A stretch of 64,000 nt of DNA from Theobroma cacao. Taxonomy: Eukaryota; Streptophyta; Magnoliopsida; Malvales; Malvaceae. The notes beneath the pieces are model-generated. The model was given only the letters and a program-made list of their open reading frames with translations. It did no database searches and was not told where the DNA came from. Position numbers and translations under genes: made by a program. This document shows, one piece after another, positions 54,901-64,000 of this stretch (the stretch's first letter is position 1; each line of letters begins with the position of its first letter). The DNA lies in NCBI RefSeq assembly GCF_000208745.1, contig NC_030852.1:26583471-26647470 (forward strand), read 5' to 3'.

Positions 54901-55380
54901 TTAACTGCTGCTGGGATATCATATAAGATTGATATGACAGGTATGCACCCATGCAGGGAAATAATAAACTGCTTGTGGCTCTTGGTTTTATATAGTTACC
55001 ACCGCTGCATTTAGCAGATTAGCGAATGCACTAAGTGTTGGGTTTGTGTAGAGATGTAAACTTGGCAACTGATACCAATAGCACTCATAAACCCTCAAGA
55101 CTTTAGCCAGATGAATTTAGATTCACTTGTTTGTATCTTTCTGTCTTCAGGTACATCTATTGGGAAGAGATATGCTCGAACAGATGAACTTGGTGTACCA
55201 TTTGCCATAACAGTGGATGCAACTTCCTCAGTGACAATCCGGGAGAGGGACAGCAAAGTTCAGATCCGAGTTAATGTGGAGGAGGTAGCAAGCGTAGTGA
55301 AAGAGGTGACTGAAGGCCACAGCACTTGGAATGATATGCTCTCAAAATACCATAATCCATCTGCGCTAGATGATGAATGA
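51909..55380 (+). CDS. GLYRS1: Glycine--tRNA ligase (class II, eukaryote type)
   Basis: Nine exons: 51909-52094, 52292-52674, 52767-52884, 53402-53596, 53699-53923, 54144-54203, 54280-54360, 54535-54940, 55151-55380; 627 aa with closing phases. It begins [10 protein letters not shown], then [20 protein letters not shown] and the [19 protein letters not shown] block. Class II motif 2 is AFRNE followed by [13 protein letters not shown]; motif 3 is [18 protein letters not shown]. The anticodon-binding domain covers about residues 505-600 ([26 protein letters not shown]). It charges tRNA-Gly; in Arabidopsis the close relative serves cytosol and mitochondria. The ~100-residue leader of that relative (presequence plus WHEP helix) is missing here, and 51498-51908 encodes no WHEP-like helix. 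The start at 51909 has good context (G at -3 and +4). An upstream non-ATG start could add a basic leader. Confidence 0.95.
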
Positions 55381-55827
55381 TTTCAAGAGTACATTTTCTG
55401 CTATTTTGCATGTGAACTATATTCTTCAACCCCAATACATTTTGATTTTATAAGGTCGGGGAAAGCACACAAAGGAAAAGTTATCCTTTTGGATTTTTTT
55501 TTTTCAGTTTTTATCTTGTTAAATATGCATCATGCTACTATATATATTATATTGATATTGGCTATTATACACTCTGATTTGAGACAAAAGTAAATTATTT
55601 CTGGCCTAGTCCAGTTCAGAATAATGCACAATTATACAATCTGCTTAAGCTAAAATAAATACGTAACTACATTAATTGTCAACGATTGTGATTCAAAATG
55701 GACTTACCATACATACATAATATAACACAAGTAGATTTCTTCCTTACCTCATTAATCAAACTTGTGCCTAGTTCTATCTCTCTCACAATTATAAGCGAAT
55801 TGCAGAACTGGTAGTGGAATCAAAGCT
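55381..55827. other. Convergent 3' intergenic region
   Basis: The 447 bp between the GlyRS stop and the LEAFY stop must hold both 3' UTRs and polyadenylation signals. AT-rich; no gene seen. Confidence 0.6.
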
Positions 55828-58392
55828 TTAGAAGGCCATATGATCAGGTCCGCCGGAAACGGAGCTAGAAGCGGCTGCATTGTTGCGTTCAGCGTGACAA
55901 AGCTGTCGGAGCTTGGTGGGAACATACCAAATAGCAAGACGGCGATGAGCATTGAAAATTGCATCAATGTCCCAACCCTGGCGCGCCGCTATGGCCACAA
56001 GAGGCTTGTAGCAGGCCTGTCTCCAAGCCCCAACATTCTCGCCTCTCTCCTTGAAAGCTCTCCTCAGCGCATTCGATGCCTCCTCGTCAAGGCAGTGCAG
56101 GGCATAGCAATGCACGTAGTGTCGCATCTTGGGTTTGTTAATGTAGCTTGCCCCAGCCTTCTTAGCATACCTGAAAACTTGATTGGTCACCTGTATAAAA
56201 TTTTCAACCCCATTAAATTGGATGCTGCCCACATATAAAATGTGTCCAAAAATCTTTTTCTCCTTATGCTGAATAGGAGTAGAGTACAACCTTTTTACAT
56301 GAGATTCAAATATAGAAAATCGTGAAGATTTGATTCTTTCTCTTTATTCCGTATATTTAAACGAAGAAACAAACATACGATTGTGTGAAAGACTAGTGCT
56401 AGTACAACAGCATATAATAGAATTTTGTTTAGACTTGAGAGTTTTTTTCTCGGGGCAGGAGAGGAAGAGGGAGCATATAGGCATGCTGTACAACCAAGAC
56501 AAGCTAGGATCCAAAATGCAAAGGACTTGGTTCTGAAAACGTCGTTAAAATGGTGCAGCTGTCACATGGGGGGCATGCCACCTCAACCCATTCTGACAGG
56601 GAAAATATGGCTAAAAGACAGAAAATTATTGAAAGACAAAGTACCCTTTAGGGACCCTACCCTGCAAAAATTTCGACCCACATTTCCCAGACCCCACCCC
56701 TCCCGTACCTGACTTGTCACATTTTCTGTGGAACAGCTGGCTAGAACCCGTAGCTTTATTGGGAGGGTCCAATTCCAAGATTCTAACAAAGCCATGTTTT
56801 ACAGCTAGTCACGAGCCAAGCCTCGTGCAGTATGCAGTGTGCAAAATGCACAATTGTGATCAATTTCCAAGTTTTCTTTCTTGTTCGGTTAAAAAAGCCT
56901 CAATGAATAACCACCTCTTAAAAGCGGTTAATTCTTCTCGTTTGATTGCATAAAAGAGAACAAAAATAGTATAAATCTGAACCGTCCAAATATTTTGATG
57001 ATAAGGGTATTAATTTTGTTACCTTCGTGGGGCATTTTTCCCCACGCTCCTTGGCAATGTTTTGGACTTGAATCAAGAACTCCCGGCATTGCTCGTAGAG
57101 ATGGAAGAGGTAATCGAGACCGTTCTTTTTGCCTCGTGCTACCTCACCAGGCTCTGTGACAATGAACGGGTGCTCTCGCTGTCTCTCGTAGCCTCCAATA
57201 TCACCATTTTCATCATCTTCAGCACCTTCTAATTCATCTTCATTATCAACTTCTACCACTTTCTTCGGCCCCTTCCTGCGCCGCTGTTTCTTCCTTCCCC
57301 CAGCTACTACCACCTCCCACGTGCCCCCTCCACCGCTCCCTGCCGCCTCTTTCTCTTGCTGCACTGGCTCCTCTGATAAACCTGTCCATCACACTCTTTT
57401 CAACACCCCCAACAAGAAAGAAGAAAGAAACAAAAAGAAATATTACTTCCATACACTTTACTACATCAAAATATTGCTTCCTCTCTCAGGATAAGATTTG
57501 AAGTTAAGATATTATTTTTTTTTTCTTTGGTCGAGAAGTTAAGATAATGTTGCACCAGCCAAGATAAAATAAAGAGCTACACGTTAATTTTTAAAATCTA
57601 AAGTCAAAACCATCCAGCAAAGTTATGTAGCTTGCTTCGCAACAATTTTCCCATTCAGATCAAGCCAACTTTATAGAACTATCACGATCAGGTTTTTGTA
57701 CAGAAAATGAGCTCAGCCCTCAAAAGCAGCTGCTCAACATTTACGTGTTATAGTATCTGTCCTAAAATGAACATCATATATGTATATTACCAAAGAAAGA
57801 AAAAGAACAAAAAACTGTCACTGGATATGATACTCCTTTTACAAGTCATTTCTAGAGTCTATTACGTCAGGCGAGAGCAATCACAATAGTAATAGGAAGT
57901 AAATTAATTAGTATAACTCTATAAACTTATAAACAAACCTTCCTGGGAGAGGGCATCAAGAGCGTTGGTGGTGTCACCTGAAACCAGGTGTCGCCGCCTA
58001 GAATCCTCTTCTTCAAGCCTTCTCCTTTCAGCTCTAACAGCCGCCTTAATACCATACCTCTCACCCACTAGCAGCTCCCACCTGAATATCTGCGACACGC
58101 TATTCATCATCTCATCTAACTCCTCCTCCTTCATGCCTAAAAGGGTGCTCACAGTGAACCCTAACTCGGCTATCTTCGCAGCAGTGTAGTATCTGATCCC
58201 ATAAGCTTGAAACAACTCCTCTATCCCTCCGAGCTCCCTAGGCGCCCTCCCCATGTAAGCAGCCGCAACCGCAGCAGCCGTCTGCGGCTGAGGAGGCGCC
58301 ACAGCCTCCATCAAGCGCGCCGGCGTTGGCGCCACTACTCCTCTTGGGTCCCACTTGAAGAAGCCCCCAGTAGTGAAAGCCTCAGGGTCCAT
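55828..58392 (-). CDS. LFY: LEAFY/FLORICAULA floral meristem identity factor
   Basis: Three minus-strand exons, as in other LFY genes: 57939-58392, 57023-57381, 55828-56190; 391 aa. It opens [18 protein letters not shown]. The N-terminal SAM-like oligomerisation domain includes [20 protein letters not shown] and [19 protein letters not shown] variable acidic and basic linker follows ([11 protein letters not shown], then an Asp/Glu-rich stretch). The DNA-binding domain runs from [20 protein letters not shown] through [20 protein letters not shown] to [19 protein letters not shown] is a plant-specific pioneer-like factor that activates AP1, AG and related floral genes. Residue 354 is Arg (codon 55942-55944) in [10 protein letters not shown], where the family reads FNAHPRL. 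A (GA)n run abuts the ATG. It appears intact and is probably functional. Confidence 0.97.
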
Positions 58393-58410
58393 TCTCTCTC
58401 TCTCTCTCTC
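58393..58410 (-). repeat. (GA)n run just upstream of LFY ATG
   Basis: The minus strand reads GA repeats immediately before the LEAFY start codon, in the 5' leader. GA repeats can be bound by plant BPC proteins, but this may be a plain microsatellite. Confidence 0.8.
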
Positions 58411-59348
58411 AAGAAAAATGGAGTGAACAAAAACAACAAAAAAAAAACACTTTCTTTCCTCTTTATGTTTTGTAGGGTTAGTTGGCGAGGGAAGCTGTCG
58501 GTTGCTATAAAGACAGGAATTTCGGAATCCCCAAACTACCCTCGCATGACTGGTTTTTTTGCGTTGTTAGGGGGCAACCAAACTTTTGGAACCCAACCAG
58601 TAACCAGCGAGGGACAGTCATTCGGCTTACCCTTCCCTTGCAGTTAATGTTGCATTTCCGTCGGTTTGTAGTGTGACCAATAGGAACTCGACACGTCGTG
58701 GAAGCGAAAATGATTAGACCTTTCACGTACCTGATCCCACGAAGGGGTACGGCGGATTTCGGTGATTTAGATGAGGTTTAGGACTTTAATGTGGAATGTT
58801 TTGAGCCATCTGATTGGTGATTAGAGAGATCCGTAGGGTAATATTGATGCATCTGAGGAGTGCCAGATACTGTTTCCTTGACTTTTCTTGTTGAGCATGG
58901 GTTTTCGTTTTAAAACTTCGTTGGACTTGCCTGGTCTGATTTCGTTAAGCAAAACGATCAACATTCCATTGCTTTCAATGTACCAAAATGCCCCCTATTT
59001 TTGCCGAAAATACTGTTCCCCTCTCCTTTTCTATCAATAATATTTTTCTTTTTTTCTTGCATGGCTCCAATTTTTTTTATGTATGTAAGTTTTTTTTCCT
59101 TATTTAGAAAATAAAATCTTTTGATTAAAGGATTCCAATCTAAGTCTTTGAAAATATGGTATATATTTTTTTTATTTGATCAAAATACTTAACTGTATAA
59201 TGTTAAAAAAAATAACCAATGGATAATTGGCTTAATAATTAGTAAATTATTTGTCCTATTAATCCTAAATTTTACTTTTATTAATAACCTTTCACTGCTA
59301 TATTGAAATGTACAACACAAACAACTTATTTTTGCCATTTAATTTATT

Positions 59349-59866
59349 GGGTAAAATACTCCAAACTTACTAAATTTTAATCATAATTACACAAAAATTT
59401 AATAGTTTTCAAAATAAACATTCTATCTCAAACATTTTAAACAATATTAATGTTAAATATAAAATATTTAAAATACCTCTTTTTTTTCATTATTTTTTTA
59501 TCTCAGGTTGATTGGCAACATCCCTTGCACTAGTTGACCACCCAACACTCCCCAGGGAGGGGAGCTCCGGTCGAGCTCCCCAAGTGGAGCATCGGTGCTC
59601 CCTGAGGAGCTAGATCAAGACAATTTTTTTAAATTAATAAAAATTTGATAAATTTATATAATAATAATTTTTAAAATTAATAAATAATAAAATTATTTTT
59701 TTAATATTATTATGTCATCAAACTAACGAAAACACTAACAATTGATTAACAGTTGAACCTGTGTAACTAGTGGAAGATATTTTTTTGAGACAAAGTATCC
59801 ATTTCGAAAATTAATGAACCTGTTTAAAACTTTAATTAAAATTTAGGAGATACAAGTATTTTACCC
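59349..59866. mobile_element. Mutator-type MITE with 9-bp target duplication
   Basis: Both ends read GGGTAAAATACT inward, with similarity extending ~80 bp (TAAATTTTAAT, then TCTCAAA). Perfect 9-bp flanks TAATTTATT lie at 59340-59348 and 59867-59875. There is no ORF. The interior has a GC-rich palindromic patch (GAGGGGAGCTCCGGTCGAGC). Sequence relation to 22272-22827 shows one family. Confidence 0.8.
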
Positions 59867-60414
59867 TAATTTATTTGATACTTGTATAATGTCTTTTGTT
59901 TACATCACATAGTCATTGTACTTATTCTTATTGAGTTTGAATTTTCAAATTTAAATTATTTAATAATTACATAAATTAAAATTTAATTGAGTGATTTATT
60001 TATTTACACACTTTACACTATTGAATATGGCTGACTAGATGCAATCTTACTTCTCCCAAAACATAAAAAAGGAATAGATGTGAACATAGATTGAATCCAC
60101 ATATATTTATATAACTTTTATCTGTCCTTTACTGCAAAAGGCCATAGATGCAAGCACACTCAATGAAATATATGCAATATAGGATAATGTAAATATTATT
60201 AATATAACTAATATTATTAATTTGTACCTAGTGCCACCTATTGGATGCATGTAAAAATAGTCAACTTTAATTGAGTGAATATTTGGGATAAGATCTAAAT
60301 TTATCATTTGAGGGTGATAAATCAAATTTATCATTAATTTTTGAATGAGTGTGATTTTACTATTGTATTTTATAATTTATCATTAATTTTTGTACAATAT
60401 TTCTTTTTTTTTGG

Positions 60415-60494
60415 ACTTGATGGAAAAAGGATTTAAATCATATTTTTTAAATAAGTAAATCATACATCAATTACTAAACCAAATGTTTGAGTGT
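60415..60494 (-). repeat. tRNA-related SINE-like copy E
   Basis: The minus strand reads CACTCAAACATTTGGTTTAG, then TTGATGTATGATTTAC, then GATTTAAATCC. This matches copy C (21506-21600) in order and spacing; the boxes are degenerate. Confidence 0.5.
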
Positions 60495-62263
60495 TTGTAA
60501 AATACTTTATTTTCTTATAAAACATTCCTTTATTTTCTTATAAAATACTTTTTTATCGTTAAATTTTAGCTAATTTTGAATTAAATAAAAAAATATAAAA
60601 ACAAAATTATGTCCATTAAAATATGAGTGATAAATTTGATTTACATGGAGTTTAGAATTTGAACCTTATGAGTGAATATTTCAAACACTTGAAGCTTCTC
60701 CTCACAAGCTTGATTGAATTCAAAGTAAAAAATTACAAAAGAAAAAAATAATTGAGTTTGATTGAATGAATTCATTGTGTTTGAAAAGTTAATTACTTAT
60801 TTTTGTTATAACCAGAGAGCAAAAATATATTGTGAATAGGCAAGTACATTATCTACGTTGGCCTGGAAGGAAAAAGATGAAAAAAGAAGGACACTTGTGC
60901 ATTAACTAAATGCAGGGGCAGGAATTTAAAGAGAGGGCAGATAGGGTTTCGCTCCCCGAATGCCACCCAAGGCAAGGAAAAGTTGTCGTTGTAGGGGAAC
61001 AATGGAGCCCTCTGAAAAGGCTTTTCTGCGACTGCCAATCTGAGCCTGAAGCCTTTCAATTAAGACAAGTTCTGGAAAGGCTAGCATCGTAATTTCAAAG
61101 AAAATAGCTAAATTAACTTTCTAGTTAAATTTTTTTTTTTTAAAAAAAGACCATTATTTTATTAATTAATACACTATTCATTGGCAATGCAAAACTTCAG
61201 AGAAGTACAGAAATGGTCAGGTGTTTCAGCTGAACCCGGTTGCCGAAGCTCTCTGATAAAGACTGTTTTCATTTGTACTTTCGAAGACAACATCACTTCT
61301 CAAAGCCATGATCTAATGCTCTTCTTCCTGTCTGCTCCCACCATCAAGACCAACATGATTGGTCCATGACACGAAACACTGAACACATGTGCAGATGTCA
61401 TTGGTGGTATGTATTTCTAGGTTCAAAAGTCTACTGTTTGGGGATTAAGGAAAAAACATGGGAAGAAAGTGAAGAAACCTCCTACACCTATGAGAGATCT
61501 TTATCTTCTTTTCAGAATTATTAAAGATTAAAGGACAAAAACTTTGGTCAACCGGATGGTCACTTTCAGTTTGACCAATGGAAAGACGACACGTCATGCC
61601 TCTGCTGGATGCTAACAATTCGCCTCATGACTGAGTCAGTGGCGTTTGCTTCATCAGAGAAGGCTGATGGGCTTACACCCAGCAACAGTACTCTTCCTTT
61701 TACAACTTTCTTTGTCTTTTCTTTCTTTCTTTCTTCCTTCCCCCCCCCCCTTCCTCTCTCTCTCTCCTCAATACCAACATCTTGTTGTTTTGTTTTTTTT
61801 CTGTTATGCCCTTGATTCAGTTTTGGGTCCTCTTCCTACCCTGCTGTGCTGGCTACAACCTGAAACTGTGCTACTGTTTTGGAACAGATCCTCCATATAA
61901 TACATTTAATTTTTTAATTTTTTATGTTCATTTCATATTATAAATTCAAATTTCTTATAATATTGATATACAATGTTTTTTATATATAAAAAAAATAAGA
62001 GGGCAGTTACCATATATCACAAGTATTAAAGTCAAGCTTAGAAAGCGAGTTTGGACTTTTGGGTCTTGAAAATAGAAATCCTAGGAAACCAGAACGAGCC
62101 CATGGGTATGGGTTCATTCAACCTTACTGGAAAAGAAGGCCAGCCCAGTCCCACTTACGTGTTGGCAACACCCCATTTCAATTGGCAATGTTGTTTTCCC
62201 TCAAAGGCTGGCTCAGTCCAACGGAAGGGAAAAGAGGCAGAAACAGAAAGGTAGAATAAAGAT

Positions 62264-64000
62264 ATGCAGAGAAATGGAGTGAAGAAGCTGATTCAACAGA
62301 CCTCCGCGGCAATCAGATGTACCCATTCTCACACTTCACTCTCTTTCTCTCCTGATTTCCTCCACCATTCTAGAGGTGCCTGTTTTCCGTTTATTCTTAT
62401 TTCTTTCAATTCATATCTTTCTTTTTACTAGTAGTAGCAGTTAGAGGAATCCAACAAGTTAAAATACATAAAATGGTAATTGAAGCAATAAAATATGTTC
62501 ATTAATTGAACTCAATTCTATGATGCCGTGTACGCTTTACCAATTGTTATGGTTTTGTATCTGAAATCATTGGAGAATTTCGGGGGTGGTTTGGTTTAAT
62601 GTCTTAACGTTTAAAATACCATCTTCTATGAACCCGTCTTAGCCTCAACTTGATTAGTGCGGCACTTTTTATATTTTTATAGATCATCGTACAGTATGTG
62701 AGATTCTTGAAGCCTGCAAGCTCTCCTCAGATTATAAGACTGCAAGTGCAATCCACGCAATAATCTTTAAACTCGGGTATGGAACTTATCCATCTCTTGT
62801 AACTACTTTGATATCGACTTACTTGCAATGTGGTTGGCTCGTTCTAGCTCATCAACTTATTGATCAAGTTTTTCGATCGGATTGTAATTTGGTCATTCTG
62901 AACTTAGTTATTGAACATCTAATGAAACTTGGAGAATATGGTTCTGCAAAGAAGGTGTTTCATAAAATGCCCGTTCGAGATTTGGTGACATGGAACATAA
63001 TGATTGGAGGATATGTTAGAAATGCACGCTTTGAGGAGGCTTTGACCTTCTTTCGTGAGATGCTTGGCTCAAATGTAAAACCAGATAAGTTTACATTTGC
63101 ATCAGTTATCACAGGGTGTGCACGACTTGGAGCTCTTAATCATGCCTTATGGGTGCATAGTTTGATAACTGAGAAAGAAATTGAACTAAATGCCATACTG
63201 AATGCAGCTCTAATAGACATGTACTCAAAGTGTGGTAGAATTCACACTGCAAAGGAAGTTTTTAATAGCGCAGAGCACAATGATGTGTCTATCTGGAATG
63301 CAATGATTAATGGGTTAGCAATTCATGGGCTTGCTTTTGAGGCAATTGCTGTTTTCTCAAAGATGAGGGTGGAAAATATTTTACCTGATTCAATAACTTT
63401 TATTGTACTCTTAACTGCGTGCAGCCACTCTGGTTTGGTTGAAGAGGGTCAGAAATACTTTGATTTAATGAGTGGCCATTATTCAATTCAGCCACAAATT
63501 GAGCATTATGGGGCAATGGTTGACCTCTATGGTCGAGCTGGCCAGCTAGAAGAGGCTTATGCCATTATTAAAGCAATGCCTATGGAGCCAGATATTGTTA
63601 TTTGGAGGGCACTTTTAAGTGCTTGTCGAACTTATAGAAAGCCAGAACTGGGTGAAGTTGCCATTGCTAATATATCACGTCTTGAGAGTGGTGATTATGT
63701 CTTGCTGTCAAATATCTACTGCTCTGTGAAGAAATGGGAGAGTGCTGAAGGACTCAGAGAAATGATGAAAAAAAAAGGAATTCGTAAAATTAGGGGTAGG
63801 AGTTGGATTGAGTTGGGAGGAATCATTCACCGTTTTAAGGCAGGTGATAGATCTCACCCTGAAACAGAGGGATTATACAAAGTGTTGGAAGGGCTGATAC
63901 AACGGACAAAGTTGAAAGGGTTTCTTCCTGAAACGGAGTTGGTTTTAATGGATATCTCTGAAGAGGAAAAGGAAGGAAATTTGAATCATCACAGTGAGAA
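62264..64000 (+). CDS. PLS-class PPR protein, E/E+/DYW type, truncated by window end
   Basis: Exon 1 is 62264-62375 and exon 2 runs from 62683 past the window end, so about 476 residues are visible. The N-terminus (MQRNGVKKLIQQTSAAIRCT) is basic and Ser/Thr-rich without acids, fitting an organelle presequence, probably mitochondrial. Tandem P, L and S repeats follow, for example VRDLVTWNIMIGGYVRNARF, PDKFTFASVITGCARLGAL, NAALIDMYSKCGRI and HYGAMVDLYGRAGQLEEAYA. The E domain starts near PMEPDIVIWRALLSACR. The E+ region includes GIRKIRGRSWIELGG and HRFKAGDRSHPET. The visible end (EEKEGNLNHHSE) is the entry to a DYW deaminase domain. Such proteins direct C-to-U RNA editing in mitochondria or plastids. 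It resembles Arabidopsis At5g50990; the orthologue call is tentative. An intron this early is less usual for PPR genes. Confidence 0.92.

Larger units (their letters stand above)
58411..62263. other. LEAFY upstream region to PPR gene
   Basis: This interval contains the LEAFY promoter, the MITE at 59349-59866, the SINE-like copy at 60415-60494, an AT-rich middle, and the leader of the PPR gene (about 62050-62263). Pyrimidine-rich tracts lie at 61700-61800. Short ORFs here match no known protein. Confidence 0.5.

Noticed and set aside
56425..56712. Plus-strand ORF in LEAFY intron 2
   Set aside because: Intronic, no domain, no support.
61609..61900. ORFs in the pyrimidine-rich tract before the PPR gene
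   Set aside because: Low-complexity Ser/Phe/Pro reading of a CT-rich stretch; no homology seen.

Overview
The window is nuclear DNA of a flowering plant, almost certainly a eudicot and probably a woody species. It has GT-AG introns, long AT-rich intergenic DNA, plant-only gene families (LEAFY, BONZAI copine, ORTHRUS/VIM, group X ERF, DCD domain, PLS-class PPR), a decayed piece of plastid DNA, and plant-type transposon debris. There is no operon, CRISPR array or bacterial defence locus. I could not fix the genus.

Layout. 0-1 kb: a ~94-bp tandem duplication and a broken C2H2 zinc-finger/EAR-repressor gene. 1.8-5.6 kb (+): DCD-domain gene with a GC-AG intron. 9.3-15.5 kb (+): a complete 16-exon BONZAI/copine gene (578 aa). 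15.5-24 kb: repeat-rich, holding an rps3 plastid fragment, a small SEC61-beta-like ORF, a minisatellite, SINE-like copies, MITEs and a 57-bp inverted pair. 24.0-25.5 kb (+): an ERF113/114-type AP2/ERF gene whose reading frame opens with GTG. 25.5-31.7 kb: intergenic. 31.7-33.2 kb (-): PAM16/TIM16. 35.1-39.9 kb (-): ORTHRUS/VIM. 40-48 kb: intergenic, ending in a Ty3/gypsy remnant. 48.0-51.5 kb (-): an unrecognised coiled-coil gene, head-to-head with glycyl-tRNA synthetase at 51.9-55.4 kb (+). 55.8-58.4 kb (-): LEAFY. 58.4-62.3 kb: LEAFY upstream region with one MITE and one SINE-like copy. 62.3 kb to the window end (+): a PPR gene that runs off the window.

The genes do not form a pathway. They are independent loci: BONZAI at the plasma membrane (immunity and growth), PAM16 in mitochondrial import, ORTHRUS in CG methylation maintenance, GlyRS in translation, LEAFY in floral identity, ERF in stress and regeneration transcription, and PPR in organelle RNA processing. 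Exon models were drawn by hand from splice signals, reading phase and family similarity. In the multi-exon models the phases close without gaps.

The points most worth a second look are: the missing ATG of the ERF gene; the in-frame stop that cuts a basic tail off ORTHRUS; the short glycyl-tRNA synthetase N-terminus with an in-frame upstream ORF; the 57-bp inverted pair upstream of the ERF; two MITEs with perfect 9-bp target duplications; and the plastid fragment decaying by C-to-T changes.
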